Assembly (NCBI RefSeq): GCF_921293095.1
Contig: NC_060249.1
Location: 85,199,907 to 85,263,906 of the forward strand
DNA: 64,000 nt
Direction: 5' to 3'
Source of the DNA: Ischnura elegans
Taxonomy: Eukaryota; Arthropoda; Insecta; Odonata; Coenagrionidae
In this document: positions 49,829 to 60,760 of the stretch, in pieces
Position numbering within the stretch: position 1 is the first letter of the stretch
Layout of the letters: each line of letters opens with the position of its first letter
Notes under the pieces: generated by a model
What the model was told of the DNA's origin: nothing
Database searches by the model: none
What the model saw: only the letters and a program-made list of their open reading frames with translations
Position numbers and translations under genes: made by a program

Positions 49829-50609
49829 ATGTACACTAGGGTGGGCCGAAAAAAGGTTTTTCTTCCTAATCAAATTTGCCCTTTGCGGGAAAGTTGCGAA
49901 ATGATATGAGGATCTCGCACACAAATTTTTTTTCAAATCGGATAATATTAACCACTGCCGCCCGAGCTCTAAAGTTTAAAATTTTGCGAAAAATCAGGCT
50001 GATTTCAGAATCAAACGGCTGTGAAGACGAATTTTAAGAAAATATGGGATAATGGACAATATCAAAGAGTGGATACATGTTTATAGTTTATGAAAATGAA
50101 ATTTGAAGTTTTTTTGACAAAATCTATGGTTAAAAAATGCCTATGAATTAACAACAAAAGTATAGTATAGACCACCCGCACAACACAACTGATTTTTGCC
50201 TACATTTCTAAAATTCCATTTTGGGGGCTAAATTGCAGGTAAAATAATATTTATTTCGATTGAATTTCATTTTTTATCAAATAAGTCATCATATGGTAGT
50301 AAATAATCCCACAAATAAGTAATAATAAGGTAAATTATTTGAAATTAACAGCAATCACAATGACGAAAAGCGTACCTGTGGAGCTATTTTCAACAAGTAA
50401 TTCAGCCAAGGCTGAGAAAAAACAGAACATGAACACAAAGCATTTCACTAAGTAGCTCTCTGCTAGTTTCGTAAACAAACTAGGTACCCAAAAATCACCA
50501 CGAGGAACAGGCTACCATCGAGTTCCACCCGTGTCCCCCCAACCAACCTTCCAAAGGATTACGGGAGGATTGACGCAATGGTTAAAATAGAGGGAAAGCG
50601 TACCAGGTG

Positions 50610-52600
50610 TGGAGTGGAGAGCATGATATTTGTTGCATCCGAAAATTTCACGGGTAATGATTTGCCCACTTATGAAGAGATGATGAAGATGTTTTTGTAC
50701 TCTCGGTACATTAGAGAAGAAAGTTAAAATACCATTATTTCTCTGCCGGGAATCACGGAGACAGTGGCTTATGCCATTGAAGGCATTTGGCATAGATCCT
50801 CTATCCCAGTTGATGGATATAGGCAAATTGTTTGACGAGTTATTCAATATCATGGAAATAATCGCAATATTCTTCGATCTGTCAAGAAGAATGCTTTCAT
50901 TGATCTGAAGCAAGACTTTCTTCGTCACGCACGTCAGCTTTTTGATGTTGCGGCATGTAAATTGCTTTAGTGGGATTGATTGTGTTGTGATATTCCTTCG
51001 AAAGTGCCTAGTTTAGAATGGGAATTCCCTTAAGACAGAGAAGTGGCAGGAAAATGAAGATAGGCGCCATCGATGTGCAGGAGACCAAAAATAAGAAGAC
51101 GAGGCTTTGCAGGTTTGGAAGGAAAAAAGGAACACCCGAATGTTCCACCCTATTTTGTCATAACTCCTCTGTTCGGAAGACTCAGGTGATGAAATGACAT
51201 TGAACGTAGAGTTATGTAATGCAAGTGAAGGAGAGGATTTCATGGAAAAAGGTTAGTGTAAGTAATTTGAAATTGCCAAGATTTGCATCATCCTGTGAAT
51301 AATTCTGCATATCAAACCATACCTCTGCAGCACTTCCATCTATGTACTTTTTGTTGACAAGAACAAAGAAGGGAAAGAGAAAGATTGCGCACGTCTCTTC
51401 GGAGGAATGTGGGTACTGTTAAACTGCAAGTGCTTTACTTCGACGATAGGAAAGACTCAATATATAGTCAATCAATGTGAAAAACAATAGGTGAGAAGCA
51501 TGTAACTCTCGTTCAAGAGCCCGGTTCACGCTACTTATGGCATGTCACCCCATGTGTCAGCAAAGCCTCTCAGATTCTATCACGAATTTTCTAGCGGAGG
51601 ATATGATCATTATCGATGGACTGCAAGAAATTGTGTGCGATGGAACTGAGGTTGAGGTCAACACCGGAAGCCATGCCAGAGTAATCAGGAGAATGGAAAT
51701 GGCCCTAAGAAGACCTTTGCATTGGTTTGTTTGCCTGTTTCATTGCAATGAACTATCGTTTAGTACCGTCAATAGAACTGATGACCCTGGCAAAATTTGT
51801 TATCGAAGTTTACGCTCCAATGCGGTTTTCAATAAAATTGAGACAATATTGAACAGACGGCCCGAAGCATTTTATGAACATGATTCTTCTTATGAAATAT
51901 ATAGATAGAGACATTAAATTACGCCACTACTCTATGATTCAGGGAAATGTAATTTTGCTCACCCAGAGACTATTCTGCTTGCAATGTTAGCCGATGAACG
52001 CAGACAAATTCGTGCAATGGCCATCACAAATACATTGAAATCGAGAGAAACTCAGCAGGAGGAATTGAGGAAATTCGAATTTTCCAAAGCTAACCTTCGA
52101 TGCAGTGAAGAGTTCTCGGGATCGCCACCGGGCCAGGAACTCCATATCTGCCGACGTTTCGATGTCCAACTCGGTCATCGTCTTCAGGGCTGTGAAGTGT
52201 TCATTCACAGCCCTTAGAAAGATGACCGAGTCGGACATCGAAACGTCGGCAGATATGGAGTTCCTGACCCGGTGGCGATCCCGAGAAATCTTCACTCAGT
52301 CCATTCGCCGGGAAAGCACAAAATCTTTCTAAACTTCGAAGCTCAAATTTATATCGACTTGGTTGACTGGGAACCAATTGAGGTAAATCAACCACCAATA
52401 GTAGCTGGGATGACAACAAAAACCTGGAAGACCTTGTTACGGAAAGATCTGTATTAGAAGAACCTTTTCCCTGCCATACACAAGCAGTGGAAAGGATGGT
52501 ACAAATGATAATGTTAGCATCAAAATCCGTGTACAGTATATAACGCAGGCATGGATGGGCATTATCGTGCATAAGAAACAGAGAAATTTAGCCGAAATTT
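50610..52600 (+). pseudogene. Decayed gene of an uncharacterised element-borne family
   Basis: Collinear coding blocks are spread over three frames with stops. About 50,620-50,975 contains FVASENFTGNDLPTYEEMMK and a long block with DLKQDFLRHARQLFDVAACK. About 51,020-51,180 contains QRSGRKMKIGAIDVQETK. About 51,500-51,590 contains HVTLVQEPGSRYLWHVTP. The best block, 51,600-51,905, reads VCDGTEVEVNTGSHARVIRR followed by PLHWFVCLFHCNELSF. Then come MLADERRQIRAMAI (51,984), IYIDLVDWEPIEVNQPP (about 52,348) and EEPFPCHTQAVERMVQM (about 52,458). From memory this order (CDGTxxNTG, then RPLxWxxCLxHxNEL, then PCHTQAVER) matches an uncharacterised multi-copy family in arthropod and cnidarian genomes. 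The Asp, His and Glu residues suggest an RNase-H-like transposase core, but that is inference. A 226-bp foldback interrupts it. Confidence 0.68.
52103..52328. mobile_element. Foldback element inserted in the decayed gene
   Basis: Near-copies CTAACCTTCGATGC (52,089-52,102) and CTAAACTTCGAAGC (52,329-52,342) flank the insert, a 14-bp target duplication with two changes. The arms (from AGTGAAGAGTTCTCGGGATC inward, and complement) pair through CCATATCTGCCGACGTTTCG and meet near 52,195. The minus strand of the left arm has CTGAAGA, a stem-forming segment, and GAAACGTC, a hammerhead-like layout. The right arm lies against a short unpaired tail. A 14-bp duplication suits retrotransposition better than cut-and-paste. 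Confidence 0.8.
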
Positions 52601-53385
52601 GAAAAAAATCACAAAATAATTTTGTCAGAGTAATTCATGTGCTTTCACAATCGTGTCCTTTGGAAGGTTGGTTGGGGGGACACGGGTGGAACTCGATGGT
52701 AGCCTGTTCCTCGTGGTGATTTTTGGGTACCTAGTTTGTTTACGAAACTAGCAGAGAGCTACTTAGTGAAATGCTTTGTGTTCATGTTCTGTTTTTTCTC
52801 AGCCTTGGCTGAATTACTTGTTGAAAATAGCTCCACAGGTACGCTTTTCGTCATTGTGATTGCTGTTAATTTCAAATAATTTACCTTATTATTACTTATT
52901 TGTGGGATTATTTACTACCATATGATGACTTATTTGATAAAAAATGAAATTCAATCGAAATAAATATTATTTTACCTGCAATTTAGCCCCCAAAATGGAA
53001 TTTTAGAAATGTAGGCAAAAATCAGTTGTGTTGTGCGGGTGGTCTATACTATACTTTTGTTGTTAATTCATAGGCATTTTTTAACCATAGATTTTGTCAA
53101 AAAAACTTCAAATTTCATTTTCATAAACTATAAACATGTATCCACTCTTTGATATTGTCCATTATCCCATATTTTCTTAAAATTCGTCTTCACAGCCGTT
53201 TGATTCTGAAATCAGCCTGATTTTTCGCAAAATTTTAAACTTTAGAGCTCGGGCGGCAGTGGTTAATATTATCCGATTTGAAAAAAAATTTGTGTGCGAG
53301 ATCCTCATATCATTTCGCAACTTTCCCACACAGGGCAAATTTTATCAGGAAAAAAAACCTTTTTTCGGCCCACCCTAATGTACAC

Positions 53386-53970
53386 CTCTCCGTGAGATTA
53401 CCCATTAGTATTTTGAGCAAATATATAATAACATATTTGGATTAAGTTTTTCAAAGAAGAGCATTTAATATGTCTTTATCTATACCACATTTAATGCATC
53501 CTCCTTCCTTTATCCTTTTCGCACGATTTTTTAACTCGCTTCATTCACTTGTCCATTTCATCGATATGTAATCTTGTGATTGATTTTCGACGCATTTCCG
53601 TCTGTCGGATCGCCTTGACATTTTCACTGGAGACTTTTTCTTTCAGAACCAGATGAAAAGGCATTCATAAAAATATTCCCACAGGTTGACCCACCATCCG
53701 TATCCCGGTGGACACACTCGGTGGCTTAAAGTTCAGCCGCGAGAATAATGTGATAAAAAGATTTTAAAAACACCCTCTATCCAAAAATAGTATAAAATGC
53801 ATAAAAAGTAAAAAATAAGATTTTCTTCAGTCGGAGGATGAAGCCTGGGTCTCAATCCTTACTCACCTACAGGATACGTCTACACTCATTTCTGTTAAAC
53901 CTATATATCACTTTATTCTCCAAGATCATTTTTCACTTCTAAGTGCGTTATATACTGTTTTTCTCAATTT
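53386..53970. other. Spacer between two repeats
   Basis: No gene or element was seen. Confidence 0.5.
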
Positions 53971-53974
53971 CAAG

Positions 53975-54607
53975 TGTAACGAAACGAAAATGTTTCGTTT
54001 CGACGTGGAGGGGAAACGAAAATACGATGCCTAGGTTTAACGTCGTTCCTGCACGAAATTAAAATCACCAAGGAGTTTAGTTTCGACCCGAAACGAAACT
54101 TTACTCTCAGGAAAGGAACTAAATTAATCGAAACTCCGCTGCTCATGGTTAAGTTTCGATCCCAGAAATTAAGTTGAGGGGGATAAGAGGGAATAGTTTC
54201 GACCCATTAAGTTTGACACTTGTAGAGAGGGAAAAACATCGAGCTTAAAAATCGAATGGCCAGTTTTTGTTCACTTTTCTGTTTGTGGTAAAAATATGAG
54301 CGCCCGTGCCTATAATGGCGGTAGGCCTAACCACTACTTCATTCAAACATACTTCGTACTCGGTGTGTGGGTCGAAACTAAACTCTTCGAAGGTGAAGCA
54401 TGTGGTCCCTCCGGTAGAAACATTATCTACGTTTCGTTTCGTCCCAGATATTTTGATTAGTTCCGAGCCAAAGTAGTTTTGACTCCGATTTCGTTTCAAC
54501 CCTGATTTTAGCCTCCGTGGTTTAAATTTCTACATTTCGCTCCCGGGAACGAAACTATTGTAATTTTACTGGTTTTGCGTTTCGTTTAGTTTCTATTCCC
54601 ATCCCTG
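53975..54607 (-). repeat. GAAACGAAA-rich dispersed repeat, copy B
   Basis: This is the reverse-complement counterpart of 18,802-19,453 and is similar along its whole length. The flanks GTTTTTCTCAATTTCAAG (left, 53,957-53,974) and GTTTTTCTTTCAAG (right, 54,608-54,621) look like an imperfect target duplication with a 4-base difference. That supports a mobile origin. The 84-codon minus frame at 54,245-54,499 is not conserved in copy A, so it is not called as a gene. Confidence 0.8.
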
Positions 54608-54621
54608 GTTTTTCTTTCAAG

Positions 54622-55395
54622 CGTGTTTTTTAATATATCTCTTTTACATTATTTCACCAAGAATGCGGGCTGAGATAAGGCCTAGAAAAATGAAACCTTC
54701 AAGGTTTTATACAAAAGCTATTGTGCCAAAGTTGAAACCTCGAGGTAAATTGTGGTAACCGCATGAATCGTTAGTCTAGATTAGTCTTCTCCGGCTAACT
54801 ATTTTCTTACCACACGTTTCGCCTGTTTATTATTCTCTTCTAAGCTTTTTAAATGCGGAATTTGCTGGCAACTTTTACTCTTTTATCGCTTTTAAATGTC
54901 TGTGGCGTGCCTTTGGTGTATTCTATTCTCGCATTAGAGTTATGGTAGGGTGGAGTCTTTTTTTTAATGCTTGAAAATTTCTGTCCAAGCTATGCATTTT
55001 TATCGCAGGCGATAATGGCTTCTCTTTAATCTAGCGAGTCATTAGCAGCCTAGTTACGTCGGACTCGTACGCTCTGGTGACCTACTTTCATTTTTAACAT
55101 TCCACTGAAAAAATGCGGGGCTCACTATATGAGCGAGTAAACTTGAGCAAAGTCTCCCTTTGAGGAATGGGTAACTTTTAGACATTCACTATGAGTGAAG
55201 AGGTCAATGTGACTGATTTTATATTAAAAGCTATAAAAACTCGGGGCAATTTCGTACATTTGAACCTTAGTTCAACCTAAATTTGAAATTCTATTTTAGA
55301 GTATTTTCATGAAATGGTGACAGTTAATTATGATCGTAAGCTTTCCCGGCGGTAAATTTGAAGTATTTTTTTTTTATTTCTTTGATTTTTATTAG
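54622..55395. other. AT-rich spacer
   Basis: No feature recognised. Confidence 0.5.
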
Positions 55396-55404
55396 GTTTT
55401 CCAC

Positions 55405-55510
55405 TGGTTGAGATTCTCTACAGCCGACATTTCATTACTCGACCCGGCATTGAAACGACGTCCATGGAAAATATCACCCGGTGGATAACCCGAGAAGAAT
55501 TCCATCCAAT
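55405..55510 (+). mobile_element. Degraded half-copy of the 52.1-kb foldback family
   Basis: CCCGGCATTGAAACGACG, then CACCCGGTGGATAACCCGAG, aligns with CGGACATCGAAACGTCGG and GACCCGGTGGCGATCCCGAG of the foldback at 52.1-52.3 kb. The CTGANGA half of the core is lost, and the inverted partner is absent. Confidence 0.55.
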
Positions 55511-55849
55511 GGTGGCAGTATTTCAAAGCAGGATGCTTTCAAGGTTTCTTGTTGTATTATTACTACCAATGAAACAGTATCAATAACAACCAAGCTATTC
55601 TGAACGCTGATAACAATATAACTGAAAAGGGAGGCACAACTATGCTGCATTTTGTGAATGATGATAAGCCTTTTTTAGCGTATGTGCTTTCTTGGACTGA
55701 AGAGTTCCTTCTCTAATAGCTCCAAAAGCGTCATACCTGCATATAAAATCCATCATATGGCCATGAATCATTAGCCAAGCTATACCAATGAGAGATTACT
55801 TTTAACAGAGCACTAAAATGAGGTAGATCTGGAAGTTAAGAGCGAAATT

Positions 55850-55864
55850 GGGGGGGGGGGGGGG
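55850..55864 (+). repeat. G15 homopolymer
   Basis: Fifteen consecutive G residues are followed by ACCGGG. The run is a likely sequencing-length uncertainty and sits just 5' of the RNase H fragment. Confidence 0.9.
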
Positions 55865-55899
55865 ACCGGGATGGAATAATTTCAGGAAGCGATGAAGGA

Positions 55900-56640
55900 T
55901 TCTCGTGGATTCCGGGGCATGCTGGCATTCCGGGAAACAAAATGGTCGACCAATGTGCAAAAAAAGCCCTTAGAGAATTTGATTCTTGGATTGAAACACT
56001 ACTTGCGGGCTAGGCAATAAGCTTTTTTCCGGACATACACCCGGGAATAGTGGGAAAATACTTGGACGATTATTAGAAAGAATTAGCTGACAGAAAGAAA
56101 GTCGGAAGTACTCGAATGTTCATCATCCGTGAGGAAGCTTCGTCTAGAGGGATTAGTTATCGCTCCAATTATAATAGATCACAATGGCAATAAAGAGACT
56201 TTTTCACTTCCACAGGTAATTCAACCTGTAATTTGAGTCCCCCAGCACTTTACCATTCCTGCTCAGCCAACCTAATCTCCCCAATGTAATATCTCATCAC
56301 AAATATGTACATATACTTGTCCTCTCCGTGTTTTTCAATATAGGTACTTGAAAATGTCCTGACAGCTGAAACCGATGGTTCTATGTTAAATTAACTGTGG
56401 AAGTCACCATGTTTCATCACTGCTATTGTAGAGCCTTTCCACCATATCATAGCTTCCAATTTTTATTTAATAAGATGGAGCGCACAGCCATTACCCATTC
56501 TTATCTCTGTAAAGAAGGCAAGGTATCACCACGTTGCGGCGACTTCGATTCCCCATTGAGCGTGCAATATATTTTGACTGATTGCAAGAAATGTCGTTTG
56601 TTTCAGGATTGATTCGAGGTCAACAGAGCCTGAAACACAA
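55900..56640 (+). pseudogene. Non-LTR retrotransposon 3' end: RNase H and zinc-knuckle remnants
   Basis: The frame 55,900-56,013 reads FSWIPGHAGIPGNKMVDQCA then KKALREF and stops at TAG. This is the C-terminal block of a LINE RNase H domain (WxPxHxGIxGNExAD), which removes RNA from the RNA:DNA hybrid in I- and Jockey-related clades. The usual Glu of NExAD is Lys here. Downstream, 56,480-56,612 contains THSYLCKEGKVSPRCGDFDS followed by PLSVQYILTDC, matching the terminal Cys/His-rich motif (HSYLL...C..C...L(S/T)VxHIL..C) of the same elements. Intervening frames are broken. The tail ends near AAATAAATAAATG at about 56,690. Only the 3' portion survives. Confidence 0.78.
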
Positions 56641-56989
56641 TACAAGGCGATTCCCCGAATAGTAACACGCGAGTTTATATCCTATTTGAAATAAATAAAT
56701 GATAAAGCACCCGCTTGGATACTCCGCGTGGAGCACCAACTCAAATGAAGGTAGGTTAGAGGCAAAGAGGAAGGACAAGCAAGGCGTTCTTGACGGATTT
56801 ATCGGATGGAAAATCGTATGGTGTGGTTAAGGATCTGCATACGGAAGGACAATCCGAAAATGCAAACTGCAAATGAATAACCTAACGGTTTATTTTTAAA
56901 AAAATATTAGATACTTAGACAGTACCGGGTATTATTTGCATTTTCAATAATAAACCGTAAATATTTGATCTCACCTTCTTAATTGAAAT

Positions 56990-58275
56990 CCTGAAAGTGG
57001 TGCCGAGTGACTCCACCTGTCGACGCGCTCGGGAAACTTACTCTGCCAGTACGATGTAGGTGGTGAAGGAAGGACAGGCGTCTCTTCGCGATCGCAGCGC
57101 CTCTGTCGGTGGCGGCGAGAAGAGCCGCAGTATCTCCTTATCCTCCAACGGGCGTCCCGGAGAAGTAAAAGGGCCCCTTCGCCGTCGTCGTTTGCCTTAA
57201 CCTTGATTTGCATATGAATGAGAGTGAAAAGCCAAAGGAAGCCCGCCGCCCTCTGCCGACACGCATATGTATTCCGGTCGTGTATTTCCCTGATGCCGAC
57301 GACTCTCCTCTTCTGCCGCCCATGTTGCGACTCTTCCTCCCGCCAATCCGATCCCCTCCACGCGGGCCACAAATATATATTACAGGAATCAAAAGTCCCG
57401 AGAATTTCACCCGCTTTTCCCGATTTTATTTTCACTTATTCCCGAATATTTTGGAATTAATAAAATCAGAAGAACCATGCGTGATGGAGTGGGATTTTTC
57501 CATGTTGAAAAATAAACTTGTAATTTTATACGTTTGTATAATAAATTATTATTATTTTATTATTATAATTTTTTAAATTAATAATAGTGGAAATTCGTAT
57601 GTTTGTATTTCAATTTTGAAATTACATATTTTCTCTACTAGTTATAACTCATTATATGTTTTCTCGGAGGAGGTAGGAGGTATTTCACAATACTCATACA
57701 CTTTATTGCAGCAAACGCTTTGCTTTATTGAAAGCTTCATTGAGATTTCAAAATGTATAATGGAGCTAAGTATTTACCGTAATGTGAAGCTGACTATATG
57801 TTGCACAGGTACCTTCGCATCTAATTGAATACTGTTTCGCAATAAAAGGAAAATGACAGGAAATAATAAATTTATGTGAAAATAATTACCTAGTGATACC
57901 TCTAAGATAAATAAGAGAATATACATGGGAATGTGCTATAAAATGTTCTCCCTATCACATAGTATGAGTAATATTCCTACAAAATCCCCGATGATAAATT
58001 TATCTCGACGACCCTAATATGAGGTTGAAAAGGAATGCATTAAATGTGAAGTTTGCAAAATTAGCAATTTGGTTTATTCTCCCCCTCGTCTCCCTCACTC
58101 GCCGCCCAGGGCAAACCGCCCGTTCGCCCCCTTCATGCGGTCTCCGCAACCACCACGCCCTCTGCCGGACACCCCTCTCTCGGTCCTCCTCGGTTGCTTT
58201 TCTGCGGGCGACGGATAACCAGCAACATGCAGCCAGCACGCCTCCCCGCCCTCTGCCGGACTGCGAAGACTTCGG
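56990..58275. promoter_or_regulatory. GC/CpG-rich blocks with repeated CTCF-like motif
   Basis: Two GC-rich blocks (about 57,000-57,420 and 58,080-58,265) flank an AT-rich interval. The 13-mer CGCCCTCTGCCGG occurs at 58,156-58,168 and 58,247-58,259, and the closely related GCCCTCTGCCG at 57,248-57,258. Its complement, CCGGCAGAGGGCG, resembles the core of the animal CTCF site. Long frames on both strands (such as minus 56,971-57,435, 154 codons) lack domains and overlap one another, so no gene is called. Promoter or insulator function is inference. Confidence 0.3.
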
Positions 58276-59390
58276 GTTCATTTTTTATATTTAAGAGGGC
58301 TGGGTGGAATGAGGATTATGGTTGTTTTTTTAGGTGATGATCTTTTTCATTAATTTTTTCAGAGGTGTAATAGGAGATAAAAAGGATAAGGAACAGGGTT
58401 CATAGCTTCCGGATTTATACTTTGGAAGGAAAAAGTAATACATATGCCTGATGCTGTTCCATTGAGAAATGGAAGAAATTTTATTTTCATAAAAACTTCT
58501 TAGTAGGAATTCTTTGATGAACTACCCCTCTATTTATTTTAATTACTCTCTTTAATGATAAATTAATCCGTTAATTAATTTTTTATTCACTGTATGGTAG
58601 TAAGATGTCTTTCCACTTATTTGACATTAAAATTTTATTATTAGTTGTAAATAGTAGCTAGTGTAAAAATCACTCTGTCATAATAAATACTCCTATATCA
58701 GGCGCAAAGAAAGAAAATAATCATGGTAATAATACGGAGTTACTTCACCTTGATTTTGTTTTAGCTGCTTATTAATTTATGCCATGATAGACTCTAAAAT
58801 GCGATAACTCAAAATACCTAAATGACATGGTGGTATGGTGAAATTATGTATGGGATTGTTCACAAGTCACCGTATTGATGTCCCTTACCAATCCCCCATT
58901 GAATCGTAGTACACTAACCTTTTAAGATGAGAGTTTGTTACACTATTAAAGAAAAGGATAAAATTCTGCTCTCATTTTTTAAAACACTATGCCACACTTA
59001 GGCCTCCTGAGGTGTTTGGAACGGAAAAGGTTGGTTTCTTAGGGTTTTCGTTTATAATGCATGTAATTTCACTCAGGTCATGATGAGATAAAAGAAACTA
59101 AGAGAAGATAAAGGGGTGATATAAAATTAATGATTCATGCTGTACTTGCGAATTCAATGAATTGGCATAAAACTTTTGCTCCGCACATTACACTTTTCAT
59201 TTTTTCCGACCAATACTTCAACGAAATGTGTCATTTTCAAAGTGAAAAAACATCGGTAGTCAACTTTTTTTCGATACTATTTATGAGTGAAATATGAAGG
59301 TGAAAGGGAAGAAAAGGACGTGAAGATGGTGATGAGATGAGGGCGAGAGATTAGTAATATCATTAACTAGATTGGCATTACTAAATTTTT
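58276..59390. other. AT-rich spacer
   Basis: No gene or element was recognised. Confidence 0.5.
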
Positions 59391-59477
59391 GCTTTCTTTT
59401 TTAATTTCAAATTGCTCGTAAAATCGAATTCTCTGCCTTTATTTTGCATATGCAAAAAATAATTTCCCTTGCAATCC

Positions 59478-59900
59478 CTCCTGTAGAAGGGAAATCGTGG
59501 GAAGTACAAAGTGAAATTTCTACTTCCAAGAAGGGGTAGAAATGGCTCGAGAGGGGGCCGAAAAGCCTAGAAAGAACACAAAACAAAAGCTTAAAAAAAG
59601 AGGGAGGAGGGGTGGGGAGATTCTTTTTAAGTAAATTAGATTGAGGCAAGTTGTGGGGAAGAGGGAGGATAGGGTTTAAGGGAGCAAAAAAAAAAGAGAA
59701 AAAACAGTTTCGGGGAGCAAGAAGGAATTGGAGCAACGGGGATTAAGGAGGGTTGGTTGGGGGCTGTTGACTTCTGGGGAGCGTGGGAGAGTGTATAATG
59801 CGGGGATGAAGGGTCGGGATGGATCCAGGAATGGAGAGGAGGAATTCGTGAGCGACTTGCGAGAGTGTTTGTCCCCATGAAAAGCGTATGGAAGGGAAGC
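59478..59900 (+). repeat. Purine-rich tract
   Basis: About 420 bp are strongly A/G-biased on the plus strand, the mirror composition of the C/T tracts at 12.9, 18.0 and 20.0 kb. Minus-strand frames of about 80-110 codons are low-complexity Pro/Ser/Phe/Leu products of this bias. Confidence 0.6.
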
Positions 59901-60755
59901 GGAGGAAGGGATTATCCTGTATCAGGCAAGATATTTCAATATTGCGATGATCAGCGAATCGAAAAATATGTTTTCCCTTTATCAATTCTCCCGTATTTTT
60001 CTTAATTCTTCTAATCCTATTGTAATCAGTTCGCTGGGCTATGAAATTACCTGAGGATTTGAAAGTTGATGAAGCATTTGACTGAGCAACACATTTTCCA
60101 TACTCGACTGCTTTTGAAGGAAGGGGTTAGTTTGAAGCCATGACTTTCGATGAAATACGGTTTCTTACTTATATATTGCGCCACTATTGTCTAAACCAAT
60201 ACCCATGTCATGAATTTACTGACTGATTTTTAATGGCTAGTGATATTAAAAGGAAAACTTCTAGTTTTTCCATCTGAGCATAAATAATATGATCATTATT
60301 CTCTTTCATTTTGGAGTTTCCCATTCATAAAATCCGGTAGAAACATTCTATTGGATTTTAAATAGTATATTTAAGTCCGCCATTAAATTCCTTCCCAATC
60401 TCTCCAATATCGAAACAATTTCAGAGGGATTACTTTCTTTATTTGAAAGCAGTACGGAGCCCATATTGTTTACAGTGTCTCTCCATGGAATGGGACGAAA
60501 TTTTATCAGTTTTAATCAAGGTTTTGCCCAACTCGATACTCAATTTTACATTTTCATTTTTCTAATGGGTAAGAAATTTCGTGACAGGCAATAGAAATGT
60601 TAAAATTTTATGTGGTTACTAATTAAAAAAACATTTGAAAAAACACCATTTTTTAGAAAGAGAAGACGGTGATAATAGGTTTCCACTTCCGTGATAACGG
60701 CAAAAACTTTTTCTTAAGGACCATTTCAAAATATCTTCGGCTTCATAAATATCAT
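59901..60755. other. AT-rich spacer
   Basis: No feature recognised up to the TA target site of the mariner element. Confidence 0.5.
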
Positions 60756-60760
60756 TTATA

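Larger units (their letters stand above)
49837..53377 (+). mobile_element. DNA transposon with 722-bp terminal inverted repeats and 8-bp target duplication
   Basis: Perfect ATGTACAC direct repeats (49,829-49,836 and 53,378-53,385) flank a 3,541-bp element. Its ends are TAGGGTGGGCC and GGCCCACCCTA. The left arm (49,837-50,558) and right arm (52,656-53,377) are each 722 bp and differ at only a few positions. The duplication fits the hAT pattern nTnnnnAn, and 8-bp duplications are also used by P-type elements, so superfamily is unresolved. The 2.1-kb interior encodes a decayed gene on the plus strand. The arms are far better conserved than the gene, suggesting mobilisation in trans or arm-to-arm gene conversion. 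Confidence 0.9.

Noticed and set aside
50512-50928. 138-codon minus-strand frame in the long-TIR element as a gene
   Set aside because: It lies antisense to the recognisable plus-strand family blocks, and its sequence has no motif of its own.
56971-57576. Long overlapping open frames on both strands (up to 154 codons) in a GC-rich block
   Set aside because: No domain, codon-bias or splice support. Opposite-strand frames of similar length occupy the same DNA, as expected where GC-rich sequence lacks stops.
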